A stretch of DNA of 64,000 nt from Bacillota bacterium (lineage in GTDB: Bacteria; Bacillota_I; Bacilli_A; RFN20; CAG-288), in the NCBI GenBank assembly GCA_023459795.1, contig JAEWSP010000008.1, positions 24,905-88,904 of the forward strand, read 5' to 3'. The translations under genes and the position numbers were made by a program. The number at the start of each line of letters is the position of its first letter. Positions within the stretch are counted from its first letter, which is position 1. The notes under the pieces are model-generated. The model was not told where the DNA came from. It searched no databases and saw only the letters and a list, made by a program, of their open reading frames with translations. Shown one piece after another: positions 23,793-32,078 of this stretch.

Positions 23793-25627
23793 ACTTCGAT
23801 CAGAAACACATCCGGAACTTCTGTGTTGTCGCCCATATCGACCACGGAAAAAGCACCTTATGCGACCGGATCCTCGAAAAGACAGGAGCTGTCGCCAAAA
23901 GAGAGCTCACCCCGCAGATGCTCGATGATATGGCTATCGAGCAGAAAAGAGGAATCACCATCCGCCTTAACGCGGTCTCCATCACCTACAAGGCAAAAGA
24001 CGGGGAAACCTATCTTTTCAATCTGATCGATACCCCTGGCCACGTCGACTTCACCTACGAAGTCAGCCGTTCCCTCCGGGCCTGCGAAGGGGCTATCCTT
24101 TTGGTTGATGCTACCCAAGGCGTCCAGGCACAGACTTTGGCAAACGGCTATCTTGCAATTGATAACAAGCTCGCCATCCTCCCTGTCATCAACAAGGTTG
24201 ATTTGGCTAGCGCAGATGTCGAGAAGACCCAGCTGGAACTTATCGATACCCTTGGTATCGATCCGGACAAATGCCGCATGGTATCTGCCAAGACCGGCCT
24301 GGGAGTCGATGAACTGTTGGAACACATCGTCACGGATCTGCCTTCCCCGAAAGGGGATGCTTCCCTTCCTTTGAAGGGACTCATCTTCGATTCCAAATTC
24401 GATTCCTACCGAGGGGTTATCATCCTTCTCCGTGTCTTCGAAGGTTCCGTCAAGGTCGGGGACAAGATCCGCCTTATGAGCAACGGGGCAGAATACCTCG
24501 TCACGGAAGTCGGCATCCGGACTCCCAAAGAGCTGAAGACGGATTCCCTCAAGGCCGGGGAAGTCGGGTATCTTGCGGCCTCCATCAAGAACATCAAGGA
24601 TGTGCAGGTCGGTGATACTCTGACTCTTTCCCAGAATCCGACCAAGGAGCCTTTCCAGGGTTTCCGTAAGATCCAGCCGATGGTCTATGCCGGACTCTAT
24701 CCCAGCGACAACAAGGACTTCGAGAACCTCCACGATGCCCTCGACAAGCTTTCCTTGAATGATGCCGCTCTTGTCTACCAGCCGGAGACTTCCGTCGCTT
24801 TGGGAAGCGGGTTCCGTTGCGGCTTCGAAGGTATCCTCCACATGGAGGTCATCCAGGAGAGGCTGGAAGAGGAATACGACCTGGACCTCGTCTGCACCGC
24901 CCCGAGCGTCGTCTATGAGATTGAGAATACGGACGGATCTATCGACTGCATCCAGAACCCGGCGGAGTTCCCTTCCGACCGGACGAAGATCAAGTCGACT
25001 TCTGAGCCTTTTGCCCATGTCTTCGTGATGTCCCCGAAGGAATATATCGGGAACATCATGTCTTTATGCCAGAACCGGAGAGGAATTTTCCTGAATATGT
25101 CCTACATCGACGAATCCCGGGCAAAGCTGGAATATACGATGCCGTTAAGCGAGATCGTCTTCGACTTCTTCGATAGGCTCAAAGCCTGTTCATCGGGCTA
25201 TGCCTCCCTGGACTATGAAGTGACCGGGTACCAGAAGAGCGACGTGGAGAGGATGGATATCCTTCTCAACGGAGAAAAGGTTGATGCTTTGACGACGGTC
25301 ATCTTTAGGCCGACAGCCTACTACCGGGCAAGAGCAGTCGTCGACAGGCTCAAGGATGTAATCCCCAAGCAGCAGTTCGAAATACCGGTCCAGGCAGCAT
25401 TCGGCAGCAAGGTTATTGCCAGGGCCGACATCAAGGCCGTACGCAAGGATGTCCTTGCCAAGTGCTACGGAGGAGATATCTCCCGCAAGAAGAAGCTTCT
25501 GGAGAAGCAGAAGAAGGGCAAGAAGAGGATGAAGGAATTCGGTAAGGTGCAGGTTCCTCAGGAAGCCTTTATCGCGATGCTGACAGTGGATGAAAGTCCC
25601 AACAGCACAGGCGGAAACGGCCATTGA
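23789..25627 (+). CDS. lepA: Elongation factor 4 (LepA)
   Basis: The 612-residue GTPase is full-length LepA, which back-translocates or remodels stalled ribosomes. It has AHIDHGKST (G1), the switch segment RGITI, DTPGHVDF (G3), NKVDL (G4), SAKTG (G5), an EF-G-like domain order without domain IV and the LepA-specific C-terminal domain ending in the basic KKLLEKQKKGKKRMK region. GGAGG lies before the ATG within the helicase gene, so translation is coupled. Confidence 0.97.
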   Translation: MNFDQKHIRNFCVVAHIDHGKSTLCDRILEKTGAVAKRELTPQMLDDMAIEQKRGITIRLNAVSITYKAKDGETYLFNLIDTPGHVDFTYEVSRSLRACEGAILLVDATQGVQAQTLANGYLAIDNKLAILPVINKVDLASADVEKTQLELIDTLGIDPDKCRMVSAKTGLGVDELLEHIVTDLPSPKGDASLPLKGLIFDSKFDSYRGVIILLRVFEGSVKVGDKIRLMSNGAEYLVTEVGIRTPKELKTDSLKAGEVGYLAASIKNIKDVQVGDTLTLSQNPTKEPFQGFRKIQPMVYAGLYPSDNKDFENLHDALDKLSLNDAALVYQPETSVALGSGFRCGFEGILHMEVIQERLEEEYDLDLVCTAPSVVYEIENTDGSIDCIQNPAEFPSDRTKIKSTSEPFAHVFVMSPKEYIGNIMSLCQNRRGIFLNMSYIDESRAKLEYTMPLSEIVFDFFDRLKACSSGYASLDYEVTGYQKSDVERMDILLNGEKVDALTTVIFRPTAYYRARAVVDRLKDVIPKQQFEIPVQAAFGSKVIARADIKAVRKDVLAKCYGGDISRKKKLLEKQKKGKKRMKEFGKVQVPQEAFIAMLTVDESPNSTGGNGH

Positions 25628-25682
25628 GGGGAAAGCACTAACATTTAGTAATAAAATAGTAATTTATTATTTTGAGTTGCCT

Positions 25683-25688
25683 TATAAT
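25683..25688 (+). promoter_or_regulatory. -10 element before the Fic-like gene
   Basis: TATAAT with no good -35; the region 25640-25690 is AT-rich. It would start transcription near 25695, 20-30 bases before the possible ATGs. Confidence 0.45.
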
Positions 25689-25716
25689 AGTACTATGTTT
25701 TTGGAATCCACCGCAC

Positions 25717-27021
25717 ATGGGAATGATTGAAGAAGGACGTAAGTTCACCGAAGACGCCTATTTTACCCGGGAACAGGTAAATGCCCTTTTCAATTCCAGC
25801 GAGACGGACGAAGTCTGGAAGAACGTCCTTTCCTACCGTTCCTTCTTCTCTGTCGAAACGGATCTTTCGGATACCGCCCATAACCCCTATGAGATCGTCC
25901 TTACCAAGACCCTGTCTTCCAGCGTCCACAAGCTGGAGATGGAGCTTATGTCGGATCTCGTCCTGTTCGCGGATCTTCCTTCTTTTGCCAAATCGGATTT
26001 CCTTCTCCAAAGGAAGGAGAAGTCCCTGGAGGCACTGACCCGCTACAACGGGGTCACCAACGCCTCGAAGGAGACTCTTTCCAGGATGGCAAGAGGAGAT
26101 ATCGAAAGCATCCCCGCCCAGCTTTTCGGTGCCCATGCGTACGGAGAAGCCTATCAGCAGGATCTATTGGAAAAAGGCCTTGATCTCGCCTCTCTAGGCC
26201 GGATCAACAGACTTGTGATGGGAGACGACAAGGAGAGCAATCCGAGGTACCGGACAAGTACCCCGAGCGACCTAGTCAATACGCTTCTTGCTCCGGAATG
26301 CAAAGAGATCCCTTCCTATCTGGAGAATCTCTTCTCCTTCCTGAAGCAGGAAGATGTTCCGCTCCTCTTCCGTGCCCTTTCCATTGTCTATGTCTTCGAT
26401 TACCTCCGCCCTTACGAATACGCCGACGAAGAGACGGCTTCCCTTCTTGCCAAGAGCTTCCTCCGGAAGAGCCCTCTTTCCACGATCGGCTTCGTCTTGG
26501 ACTTCGAGTCTATCGCCTTTGCAAGAAGGGTTCAGTTCTTCCAGCGGGCAAAAGCCTGCGAGAAGAGCCTGGATCTTACCTATTTCCTTACCCTCACTCT
26601 GCCTTTCCTCGAACAGGAGGAAGCAAACCTGAAGAAGGAGCTTCTGGACGAGAAGATGAAGGAAGCACCGGTCAAGGGAGATACCCCGGTAATGCAGGGA
26701 GAGGAAAGCCTTGCCTTGCCTTACTTCCCGAAGGCTCCCAAGGATGTCAGCGAAGACACGATCAAGAAGCTGCAGGAAGTCTATCCGGGGCTTAGATACA
26801 AGGAAGCCCATTTCTATTCCTCCCACTGCACGATCGGACTTTTCTATACGATCAGCCAGTTCCAGAAGGAAGAGAAGACAGTCTACGAGACGGCCAGAAC
26901 CAGCATGGACGATCTGTCCGGGCGCGGATTCTACAAGAAGAGCAAGATCAACAAGAAGTTCGTTTACTCCCCTATTCCTCTTTCCGAAAATAAAACCGAG
27001 GAGAAGAAACAGCATGAATAG
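25717..27021 (+). CDS. Fic-fold protein lacking the catalytic motif
   Basis: The 434-residue protein follows the layout of Fic-domain proteins: a helical N-terminal part, 'NPRYRTSTPSDLVNTLLAPECKEIP' in the place of the P-G-x-Y-R strand region, then a helix and, where Fic enzymes have HPFxxGNGR, the sequence LRPYEYADEETASLLA (about bases 26400-26450). The catalytic histidine and the glycine/asparagine anion hole are therefore missing, so AMP transfer is unlikely. The C-terminal part is Lys/Glu-rich. The start is uncertain: ATG 25717 or 25723, neither with a clear RBS; a TTG at 25672 lies in the promoter. It overlaps the next gene by eight bases. The Fic link is my reading of the pattern. Confidence 0.6.
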   Translation: MGMIEEGRKFTEDAYFTREQVNALFNSSETDEVWKNVLSYRSFFSVETDLSDTAHNPYEIVLTKTLSSSVHKLEMELMSDLVLFADLPSFAKSDFLLQRKEKSLEALTRYNGVTNASKETLSRMARGDIESIPAQLFGAHAYGEAYQQDLLEKGLDLASLGRINRLVMGDDKESNPRYRTSTPSDLVNTLLAPECKEIPSYLENLFSFLKQEDVPLLFRALSIVYVFDYLRPYEYADEETASLLAKSFLRKSPLSTIGFVLDFESIAFARRVQFFQRAKACEKSLDLTYFLTLTLPFLEQEEANLKKELLDEKMKEAPVKGDTPVMQGEESLALPYFPKAPKDVSEDTIKKLQEVYPGLRYKEAHFYSSHCTIGLFYTISQFQKEEKTVYETARTSMDDLSGRGFYKKSKINKKFVYSPIPLSENKTEEKKQHE

Positions 27022-27379
27022 CAAGACCCTTTCCGTTCCGTTCCTGGCCGAGATTCCGGCATTTGTCATCATCCTCCTGGTTGTTCTGGGAATCCTGCTT
27101 TTCAGCATCGTCATTTTCTTCTTCACTCCTTTCTTCCATAAGAGCAACCCGTTCCACGACAAGAAGAAGTCGGAAGAAGAGATTGCCAAAGAAGCCGTGG
27201 ATTCCCTCGTTGTTTCTCCTAAGGAAGTTTCGGAAGGAACCTACCATAACGAGAAGCACCAGAAGGAAATCGCCAAAGGGGAGAAGGAATACGGATTCAT
27301 CTTCTCCGATTTCGACATCGAAGCTATGCTGATCCAGCTCCAACAGGATGAAGTCGACCTGCATAACCACCTCCAGTAA
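27014..27379 (+). CDS. Small single-span membrane protein
   Basis: This 121-residue protein has one strong membrane segment (about residues 14-37, rich in Ile, Leu, Val and Phe) followed by a hydrophilic Lys/Glu-rich tail of about 80 residues ending in LHNHLQ. I recognise no family. It overlaps the Fic-like gene before it by eight bases and hemW after it by about 30, so the three are translated from one mRNA. The orientation by the positive-inside rule places the tail in the cytoplasm. A function as a membrane partner of the Fic-like protein is only a guess from the overlap. Confidence 0.75.
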   Translation: MNSKTLSVPFLAEIPAFVIILLVVLGILLFSIVIFFFTPFFHKSNPFHDKKKSEEEIAKEAVDSLVVSPKEVSEGTYHNEKHQKEIAKGEKEYGFIFSDFDIEAMLIQLQQDEVDLHNHLQ

Positions 27380-28475
27380 GGGGAAGAAGGTTACTTCTCT
27401 CTACCTCCACATCCCCTTCTGCGACTCCCTCTGCCCGTACTGCGATTTTGCAAAAGTTTATTCCGGCCTTTTCGACCATCGTCTTTACCTTGCAAGGATG
27501 AAAGAGGAGATCGAAGACCTTTCCATACCGACGGATTCCCTTTCTACCATCTATATCGGGGGAGGAACCCCTTCTTCTTTGACCAAGGAGGAGCTTTCCC
27601 TGCTTCTTTCCTATCTCCATAGCCGTTTCCCGTCCGTAAAGGAATTCTCCATGGAAGCAAACCCGGAATCCCTAAGCGAAGAAAAGATCGGAGTCCTTTC
27701 TGAGAACGGCGTAAACCGCATTTCCTTAGGCGTCCAGAGCGTGGACCCATCGACCTTGCAGAAGCTTGGACGGAAGCACAGAAAAGAAGACGTCGAAAAA
27801 GTCCTTTCGCTCCTGAGGAAGGCCGGGATAGAGAATATCAACCTGGATTTCATATACGGTTTCCCCTTTGCCGGAAAGGACGAATTAGCAAAAGATATTT
27901 CCTTTGCCTTGGAAAGCAAAGTCCAGCATCTATCTTTCTATTCCCTCCAGATAGAACCGGGGACTTTGTTTCAGGACCTAACGCCTCTTTCGGATGAGGA
28001 GCTTAGGAGGCAGTACGACTTAGTGGTATCCTCTTTGAAGAAGCAAGGATTCCTCCGTTACGAAGTATCCAACTTTTCTTTTCATGGTAAAAGATGCCTA
28101 CATAATTTGAATTACTGGAATGAAGGATATTACTATGCCGCAGGAATATCGGCAAGCGGTTATCTTCCGGAGATTAGGTATACGAACACGAAATCCATCA
28201 CCTCCTATCTGAAGGGGGAGAATAAAAGGACCCTGGATCCTATCTCGGAGAAGACCGAGGAATTCGAATACCTGATGACAAACCTGAGGCTTGTAGACGG
28301 TTTCCTTCTTTCGGATTTCAAGAAGCGCTTTCATAAAGACTTCCTCTTCTCCTACAAGGAAGAAATCCAGAAGGCGGAAGACTACCTTTCCATCGGAAAA
28401 AGCCGGATAAGAATCAAGGCACGGTATCTTTATACAATGGACTCCGTTCTGCTTCTCCTGCTGAAGGATGACTAG
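27348..28475 (+). CDS. hemW: Radical SAM heme chaperone HemW
   Basis: The 375-residue protein has the HemW-type radical SAM motif C25-x3-C29-x2-C32-D-F and the segments YIGGGTPS, ANPESL, RISLGVQS and DFIYGFP. HemW binds heme and is thought to hand it to respiratory proteins; older annotation called it an oxygen-independent coproporphyrinogen oxidase, but the extra cysteine of true HemN (CxxxCxxCxC) is absent. The C-terminal HemW domain is present. The start at 27348 is weakly supported and overlaps the previous gene. In a lineage that probably lacks a respiratory chain its heme role is uncertain. Confidence 0.9.
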   Translation: MKSTCITTSSKGKKVTSLYLHIPFCDSLCPYCDFAKVYSGLFDHRLYLARMKEEIEDLSIPTDSLSTIYIGGGTPSSLTKEELSLLLSYLHSRFPSVKEFSMEANPESLSEEKIGVLSENGVNRISLGVQSVDPSTLQKLGRKHRKEDVEKVLSLLRKAGIENINLDFIYGFPFAGKDELAKDISFALESKVQHLSFYSLQIEPGTLFQDLTPLSDEELRRQYDLVVSSLKKQGFLRYEVSNFSFHGKRCLHNLNYWNEGYYYAAGISASGYLPEIRYTNTKSITSYLKGENKRTLDPISEKTEEFEYLMTNLRLVDGFLLSDFKKRFHKDFLFSYKEEIQKAEDYLSIGKSRIRIKARYLYTMDSVLLLLLKDD

Positions 28476-28655
28476 GTAAACATACATTTCCTTGCAGTTC
28501 GAAATTTTCCCCTTTATTTTTTCTTTTCGCTGTCATAGAATACTACCATTCGCACCGCAAAAGGAATTTACCGTTTGACAAAAGATGTTTGTTTTTGGTG
28601 TCTTCTTTTTTCCTGACGGCAAAAAACAGAAAGAAAACAAAAAGGAGGTTTTCCA

Positions 28656-29081
28656 ATGGCAGAAAAGCGGAATCGGGATGGGAAGAATCAGCAGAGAATC
28701 AAAGGAGTCGTCGAGTCCTTCCGCTTTTCAGCGGAAAAACTCGTTTCCCTTTCCGCGGAGGAAGTATACTCAGCCCTCTTTCCGACAAAGAATTCCGTTG
28801 ACCTTCCTTCTTCCAGTTCCATCAAGTACCTGATCAGAAGTCCAAAGTTTGCTTCCTGCCCGGATGAGAAAGATTACCTTGCCGCTGTCATCCTTGCCCT
28901 ATCCTTCCTGCCCGGGGAAGAAGGAAGGATCCTCTGGAATTACTACTTCCGGGGAGACCATAAGGAAGAGAAGAACTACTCCAGAAGCGGATTCTACAGG
29001 CTTAGGTCGAAGGCCCTCTCCGATTTCTTCACGGCTATCGACAAACCTTTCATGGTTGTTCCGGATCCGGAAGAAGCATAA
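28656..29081 (+). CDS. Small helix-turn-helix protein, sigma region 4-like
   Basis: The 141-residue protein starts with a basic stretch and ends with the pattern 'LPGEEGRILWNYYFRG...SRSGFYRLRSKALSDFF', which resembles sigma-70 region 4 or ArpU-type regulators (LPxxEREIL..YY..G...S...Y..KxKAL..F). A DNA-binding role is therefore likely. Similar small proteins occur in Mollicutes and related Bacilli, but I cannot name a characterised member with certainty. It has a perfect AAGGAGG site, a 180-base upstream region with a possible TAGAAT at 28536, and a hairpin terminator after it that also touches the next gene's RBS. Confidence 0.65.
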   Translation: MAEKRNRDGKNQQRIKGVVESFRFSAEKLVSLSAEEVYSALFPTKNSVDLPSSSSIKYLIRSPKFASCPDEKDYLAAVILALSFLPGEEGRILWNYYFRGDHKEEKNYSRSGFYRLRSKALSDFFTAIDKPFMVVPDPEEA

Positions 29082-29110
29082 GTTCCAGAAGTCATCCCGT
29101 AAAAACACAG

Positions 29111-29142
29111 CCCTCCGGTTAGAAAAGAATCGGAGGGTTTTT
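29111..29142 (+). terminator. Hairpin terminator that overlaps the next gene's ribosome binding site
   Basis: CCCTCCG (29111-29117) pairs with CGGAGGG (29131-29137) around a 13-base loop and TTTTT follows. GGAGGG in the right arm is also the only Shine-Dalgarno sequence for the ATG at 29143. Confidence 0.7.
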
Positions 29143-29820
29143 ATGACCGCAAAGAAATATCTGATCCGGATTCTTCCCGACCTTCTCCTCCTTCTCTCCT
29201 GTTCCCTGTTCTTTTCCTTCCTTCTCCCGAGGAACCAGTTCCTGGTCCCTGCTTTGTTATCCATCGTCCTATCTTCCGTCTTCCTCCTCCTCTCCTATCC
29301 CATCGTGCAGAGGAGGAAGAAGAAGGAGGCCGGTATTGCCTTCTTCTCCTCCTTCCTGGAGCAGCTGGAGATGGGATACGGAGGAGAGAAGAGCTATGAT
29401 TTCGCATCCCAGTACCTGGTGGGGTATGTTCCGGTTGCAAGCTACCCGGAGGTACAGGAGAGCGGTGGGGAAAGTATACCGCTTGGCGGAAGGAGGGAAG
29501 TCTTCTCCTTCCTTCTGGAGCAGGAGAAGAAGCAGGAAGCCCATCTTTTGAATACTGCCGAGCTTAGGAAGGAGCTTTCCGGGGAAGAGGAAAGGATGCT
29601 TGCAGCAGACAGGAAGGAAGAGACGGAGAAGCGGACCTTCTCCCTTCTGCTTGGTTCCCTGTTCCTTCTTCTTTCCGTCTTCTCCGCCCTTTTCCCGGCT
29701 GCCTTAAGCTCTATTCCGGAAACTCTGTCCCTCTTTTCCTCCCTTTTCCTTTCGCTACCGTTTCCTTTTCTTTATGCCGTGGAGTTCTTTACTCTGAGGA
29801 AGGAGGCCAGCCATGAATGA
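29143..29820 (+). CDS. Integral membrane protein of unknown function, 225 residues
   Basis: The protein has two hydrophobic segments near the N-terminus (about residues 10-27 and 35-52), a charged cytoplasmic middle of about 100 residues, and two more hydrophobic segments near the C-terminus. The segment 'FFSSFLEQLEMGYGGEKSYDFASQYL' between the pairs recalls the platform proteins of type II secretion or Tad pili (TadB/TadC), but the match is weak. The start at 29143 is set by GGAGGG. It overlaps the next membrane-protein gene by eight bases. Codon use and composition are like the surroundings. Confidence 0.7.
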   Translation: MTAKKYLIRILPDLLLLLSCSLFFSFLLPRNQFLVPALLSIVLSSVFLLLSYPIVQRRKKKEAGIAFFSSFLEQLEMGYGGEKSYDFASQYLVGYVPVASYPEVQESGGESIPLGGRREVFSFLLEQEKKQEAHLLNTAELRKELSGEEERMLAADRKEETEKRTFSLLLGSLFLLLSVFSALFPAALSSIPETLSLFSSLFLSLPFPFLYAVEFFTLRKEASHE

Positions 29821-30427
29821 GCCTAGGTTTTCCTCCGGGAAGAAAGGAAACAGCAAGTTCCTCCTTCCCCTTCTTTTCTCCCTCCTCGGCCTTGTTCTCG
29901 GTGTCTTCCTCTATAAGCAGACCGGGAAGATGAGCCTTGTCCTGCTCCTTCCTTTCTTCTTCTGCGCCGTTAGTATGTTCCTGATTCCGGAGATCAGCCT
30001 CGAGAAAGGGCAGAAGGATATGGGTCCCTCCAAGAGGAATGCCCTCTTCTTCTACCGCCAGTATCTTCTCTATTCCTCCCTTCTATCCAGTTTCCAGGAA
30101 GGTTACCGTAAAGCCTTGGCAAGTATTCCGACAACCAGCGAGAAAGATGCCTTATCCGATTACCAGGAACAGGGAGGGAAAGGAGATTTTCCTCTCCTCA
30201 TCACCAAGACCAGGAAGGAAAGCTTCCTTAGGATCCTAGTGAAGAAAGAGCTGATGGTAGACGAGGAAGTGACGCCAAATAGCCTGTCCTCTTTGGAAGA
30301 GGCTATCTCCTCCTATGAAAAGGAGACTAAGTTGGAGGTACCCAAAACAAGCCTTTTCCCCTTATGCCTTCTCCCTCTCCTTTCCTTTTTAGCGGAGGTC
30401 CTTTATGTTTCCTTCAAAGGACTGTAA
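29813..30427 (+). CDS. Integral membrane protein of unknown function, 204 residues
   Basis: Two adjacent hydrophobic segments lie at about residues 16-34 and 40-57, then a charged soluble middle, then one hydrophobic segment at the C-terminus. The layout mirrors the protein encoded just before it, and the segment 'YRQYLLYSSLLSSFQEGYRKAL' again recalls platform-protein helices. GGAGG lies before the ATG. It overlaps neighbours on both sides (8 and 23 bases), so this is one translation-coupled membrane set. Function unknown. Confidence 0.68.
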   Translation: MNEPRFSSGKKGNSKFLLPLLFSLLGLVLGVFLYKQTGKMSLVLLLPFFFCAVSMFLIPEISLEKGQKDMGPSKRNALFFYRQYLLYSSLLSSFQEGYRKALASIPTTSEKDALSDYQEQGGKGDFPLLITKTRKESFLRILVKKELMVDEEVTPNSLSSLEEAISSYEKETKLEVPKTSLFPLCLLPLLSFLAEVLYVSFKGL

Positions 30428-30731
30428 AAAAAGAGTAATTCCCATCCTTGTTTCCTATTCCTTTTTCCTTTCCTTCTTCTTCTTCCTCCATGTAGAAGAC
30501 CAGATCCGGGAACAGGACTTTGCAAGCAAGGCTACCAGCTATAAGGAAAGAGTTACCAAAAACTACGATCAGGAATTAAGGCCTTCTTCGGGGCTTCCTA
30601 AAGACATCCGTTTCATACTCCTAAAGGAGGATGAGGACGGAAAGAAGATGTATCTTCTCCGCTCCCTTAGAGGATATCTACTGAAAGAGGGATATATAGA
30701 GATGAAATGCACCTATCCAACTAGCCCGTAG
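30405..30731 (+). CDS. Small secreted or membrane-anchored protein, 108 residues
   Basis: After a short basic start comes one hydrophobic segment (about residues 12-29), then an 80-residue polar domain that would face outside. This type II topology with a short N-terminus resembles pseudopilins or other secretion accessory proteins but there is no prepilin cleavage motif. GGAGG precedes the ATG, which lies inside the previous gene. tyrS follows 45 bases later with its own -10. Function unknown. Confidence 0.65.
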   Translation: MFPSKDCKKRVIPILVSYSFFLSFFFFLHVEDQIREQDFASKATSYKERVTKNYDQELRPSSGLPKDIRFILLKEDEDGKKMYLLRSLRGYLLKEGYIEMKCTYPTSP

Positions 30732-30776
30732 GGGAAGAATGTTCTATAATCAATTGCTATCTTTTGGGAGGCACAC

Positions 30777-32027
30777 ATGGATATTTTCGGCGATTTGGAA
30801 AAGAGAGGTCTCTTAGACCAGTTCTCGGACGAAAAGAAGATCCGGGAACTCTTATCTTCTCCTCATACTATTTACTGCGGATTCGATCCTTCCGCAAAGT
30901 CCCTGCAGCTTGGGAACTTCATTATGATTTCGATTCTCCAGCGTCTTCAGAAGGCCGGACACAGAGTCATCGCCGTCCTTGGCGGCGGAACCGGAATGAT
31001 CGGAGATCCTTCCGGGAAGAAGGCGGAGAGGAAGTTCCTTGACCGGGATGCCATCTTTGCCAATGCCAATGCCATCAAAAACCAGCTTTCGAAATATATC
31101 GATACCACGGATCCGAAGAAGGGACTCATAGTCAACAACTACGACTGGTGGTCCAAGATCGATGTTCTTACCTTCCTCAGGGATTACGGAAAGAATTTCC
31201 AGATCAATATGATGCTGGACAAGGATGTCATAAAGAACCGTCTCGAAGCCGGTATCTCCTATGCGGAATTCTCCTACATGCTTCTCCAGTCGGGCGACTT
31301 TGCCCGTCTCTACGAGAAGGAAGGATGCAATATCCAGATCGGCGGCGGAGACCAGTGGGGAAACCTCACCAGTTCCCTGGATTTCGTCAAGCGCAGATTC
31401 GGACCGGATACTCCCTGCGAAGTCTTCACCTTCAAGCTCATCACGGACAGCAACGGCAAGAAGTTCGGCAAGAGCGAGAACGGAGCCTTATATCTGGATC
31501 CGGAACTCACCTCCCCGTACAGGCTCTACCAGTACTTCATGAATGTCTCCGATCTGGACGTCAGACGCTACCTCTACATCTTCGATTCCCGTCCGGTCGA
31601 GGAGATCGACAAGCTGTATGCCGCCCATATGGAACATCCGGAACTCCGTCAGGGCCAGAAGGAACTGGCCCGCGTCATCGTCACTGCCGTCCACGGAGAA
31701 AAGGCTGCCGAAGTCTGCAAGACGATGTCCGAGGCTCTCTTCAAGAACGACTTCAAGGGACTCGATAGCAAGGAACTCCTGGAACTCACCGACGGGCTTG
31801 TGATTGCAAACGAGACGGAAGACATCTCGCTTCTGGACGCCCTTGTCCTTACCAAGCTTGCCCAGAGCAAGCGGGAAGCCAGGGAATTCGTGAAGAACGG
31901 CGCAGTCCTAGTCAACGGCGAGAAGGTCACTGACCTGGATGCCGTAATCAAGAAGGAAGAAGCGCTGGACGGCGGATTCATCTTCCTCCGCAGGGGAAAG
32001 AAGAACTACGCAGTCCTGAAGTACTAA
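30777..32027 (+). CDS. tyrS: Tyrosyl-tRNA synthetase
   Basis: The 416-residue class I synthetase charges tRNA-Tyr. YCGFDPSAKSLQLGN contains the HIGH-like signature, GGGDQWGN the tyrosine-binding region and KFGKSENG the KMSKS-like loop; the last 65 residues form the S4-like RNA-binding domain (AREFVKNGAVLVNG). TATAAT lies near 30744 and GGGAGG before the ATG. There is no room for a T-box leader in the 45-base gap, so the gene is probably expressed constitutively. Confidence 0.97.
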   Translation: MDIFGDLEKRGLLDQFSDEKKIRELLSSPHTIYCGFDPSAKSLQLGNFIMISILQRLQKAGHRVIAVLGGGTGMIGDPSGKKAERKFLDRDAIFANANAIKNQLSKYIDTTDPKKGLIVNNYDWWSKIDVLTFLRDYGKNFQINMMLDKDVIKNRLEAGISYAEFSYMLLQSGDFARLYEKEGCNIQIGGGDQWGNLTSSLDFVKRRFGPDTPCEVFTFKLITDSNGKKFGKSENGALYLDPELTSPYRLYQYFMNVSDLDVRRYLYIFDSRPVEEIDKLYAAHMEHPELRQGQKELARVIVTAVHGEKAAEVCKTMSEALFKNDFKGLDSKELLELTDGLVIANETEDISLLDALVLTKLAQSKREAREFVKNGAVLVNGEKVTDLDAVIKKEEALDGGFIFLRRGKKNYAVLKY

Positions 32028-32039
32028 GGATACAAAACG

Positions 32040-32078
32040 AAAATGGCCGGTTCCAGCGGAACCGGCTTTTCTTATTTC
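32040..32078. terminator. Bidirectional terminator between tyrS and the hydrolase gene
   Basis: GCCGGTTCC and GGAACCGGC pair around AGC, with an A-rich left flank and TTTTCTT on the right. Its right flank touches the hydrolase stop codon region. Confidence 0.82.

Noticed and set aside
23858..25018. A 386-codon open frame antisense to lepA
   Set aside because: Same reason: full overlap with a certain gene, no RBS and no recognisable protein.
30732..30776. T-box leader of tyrS
   Set aside because: Only 45 bases separate tyrS from the previous gene, too few for a T-box.
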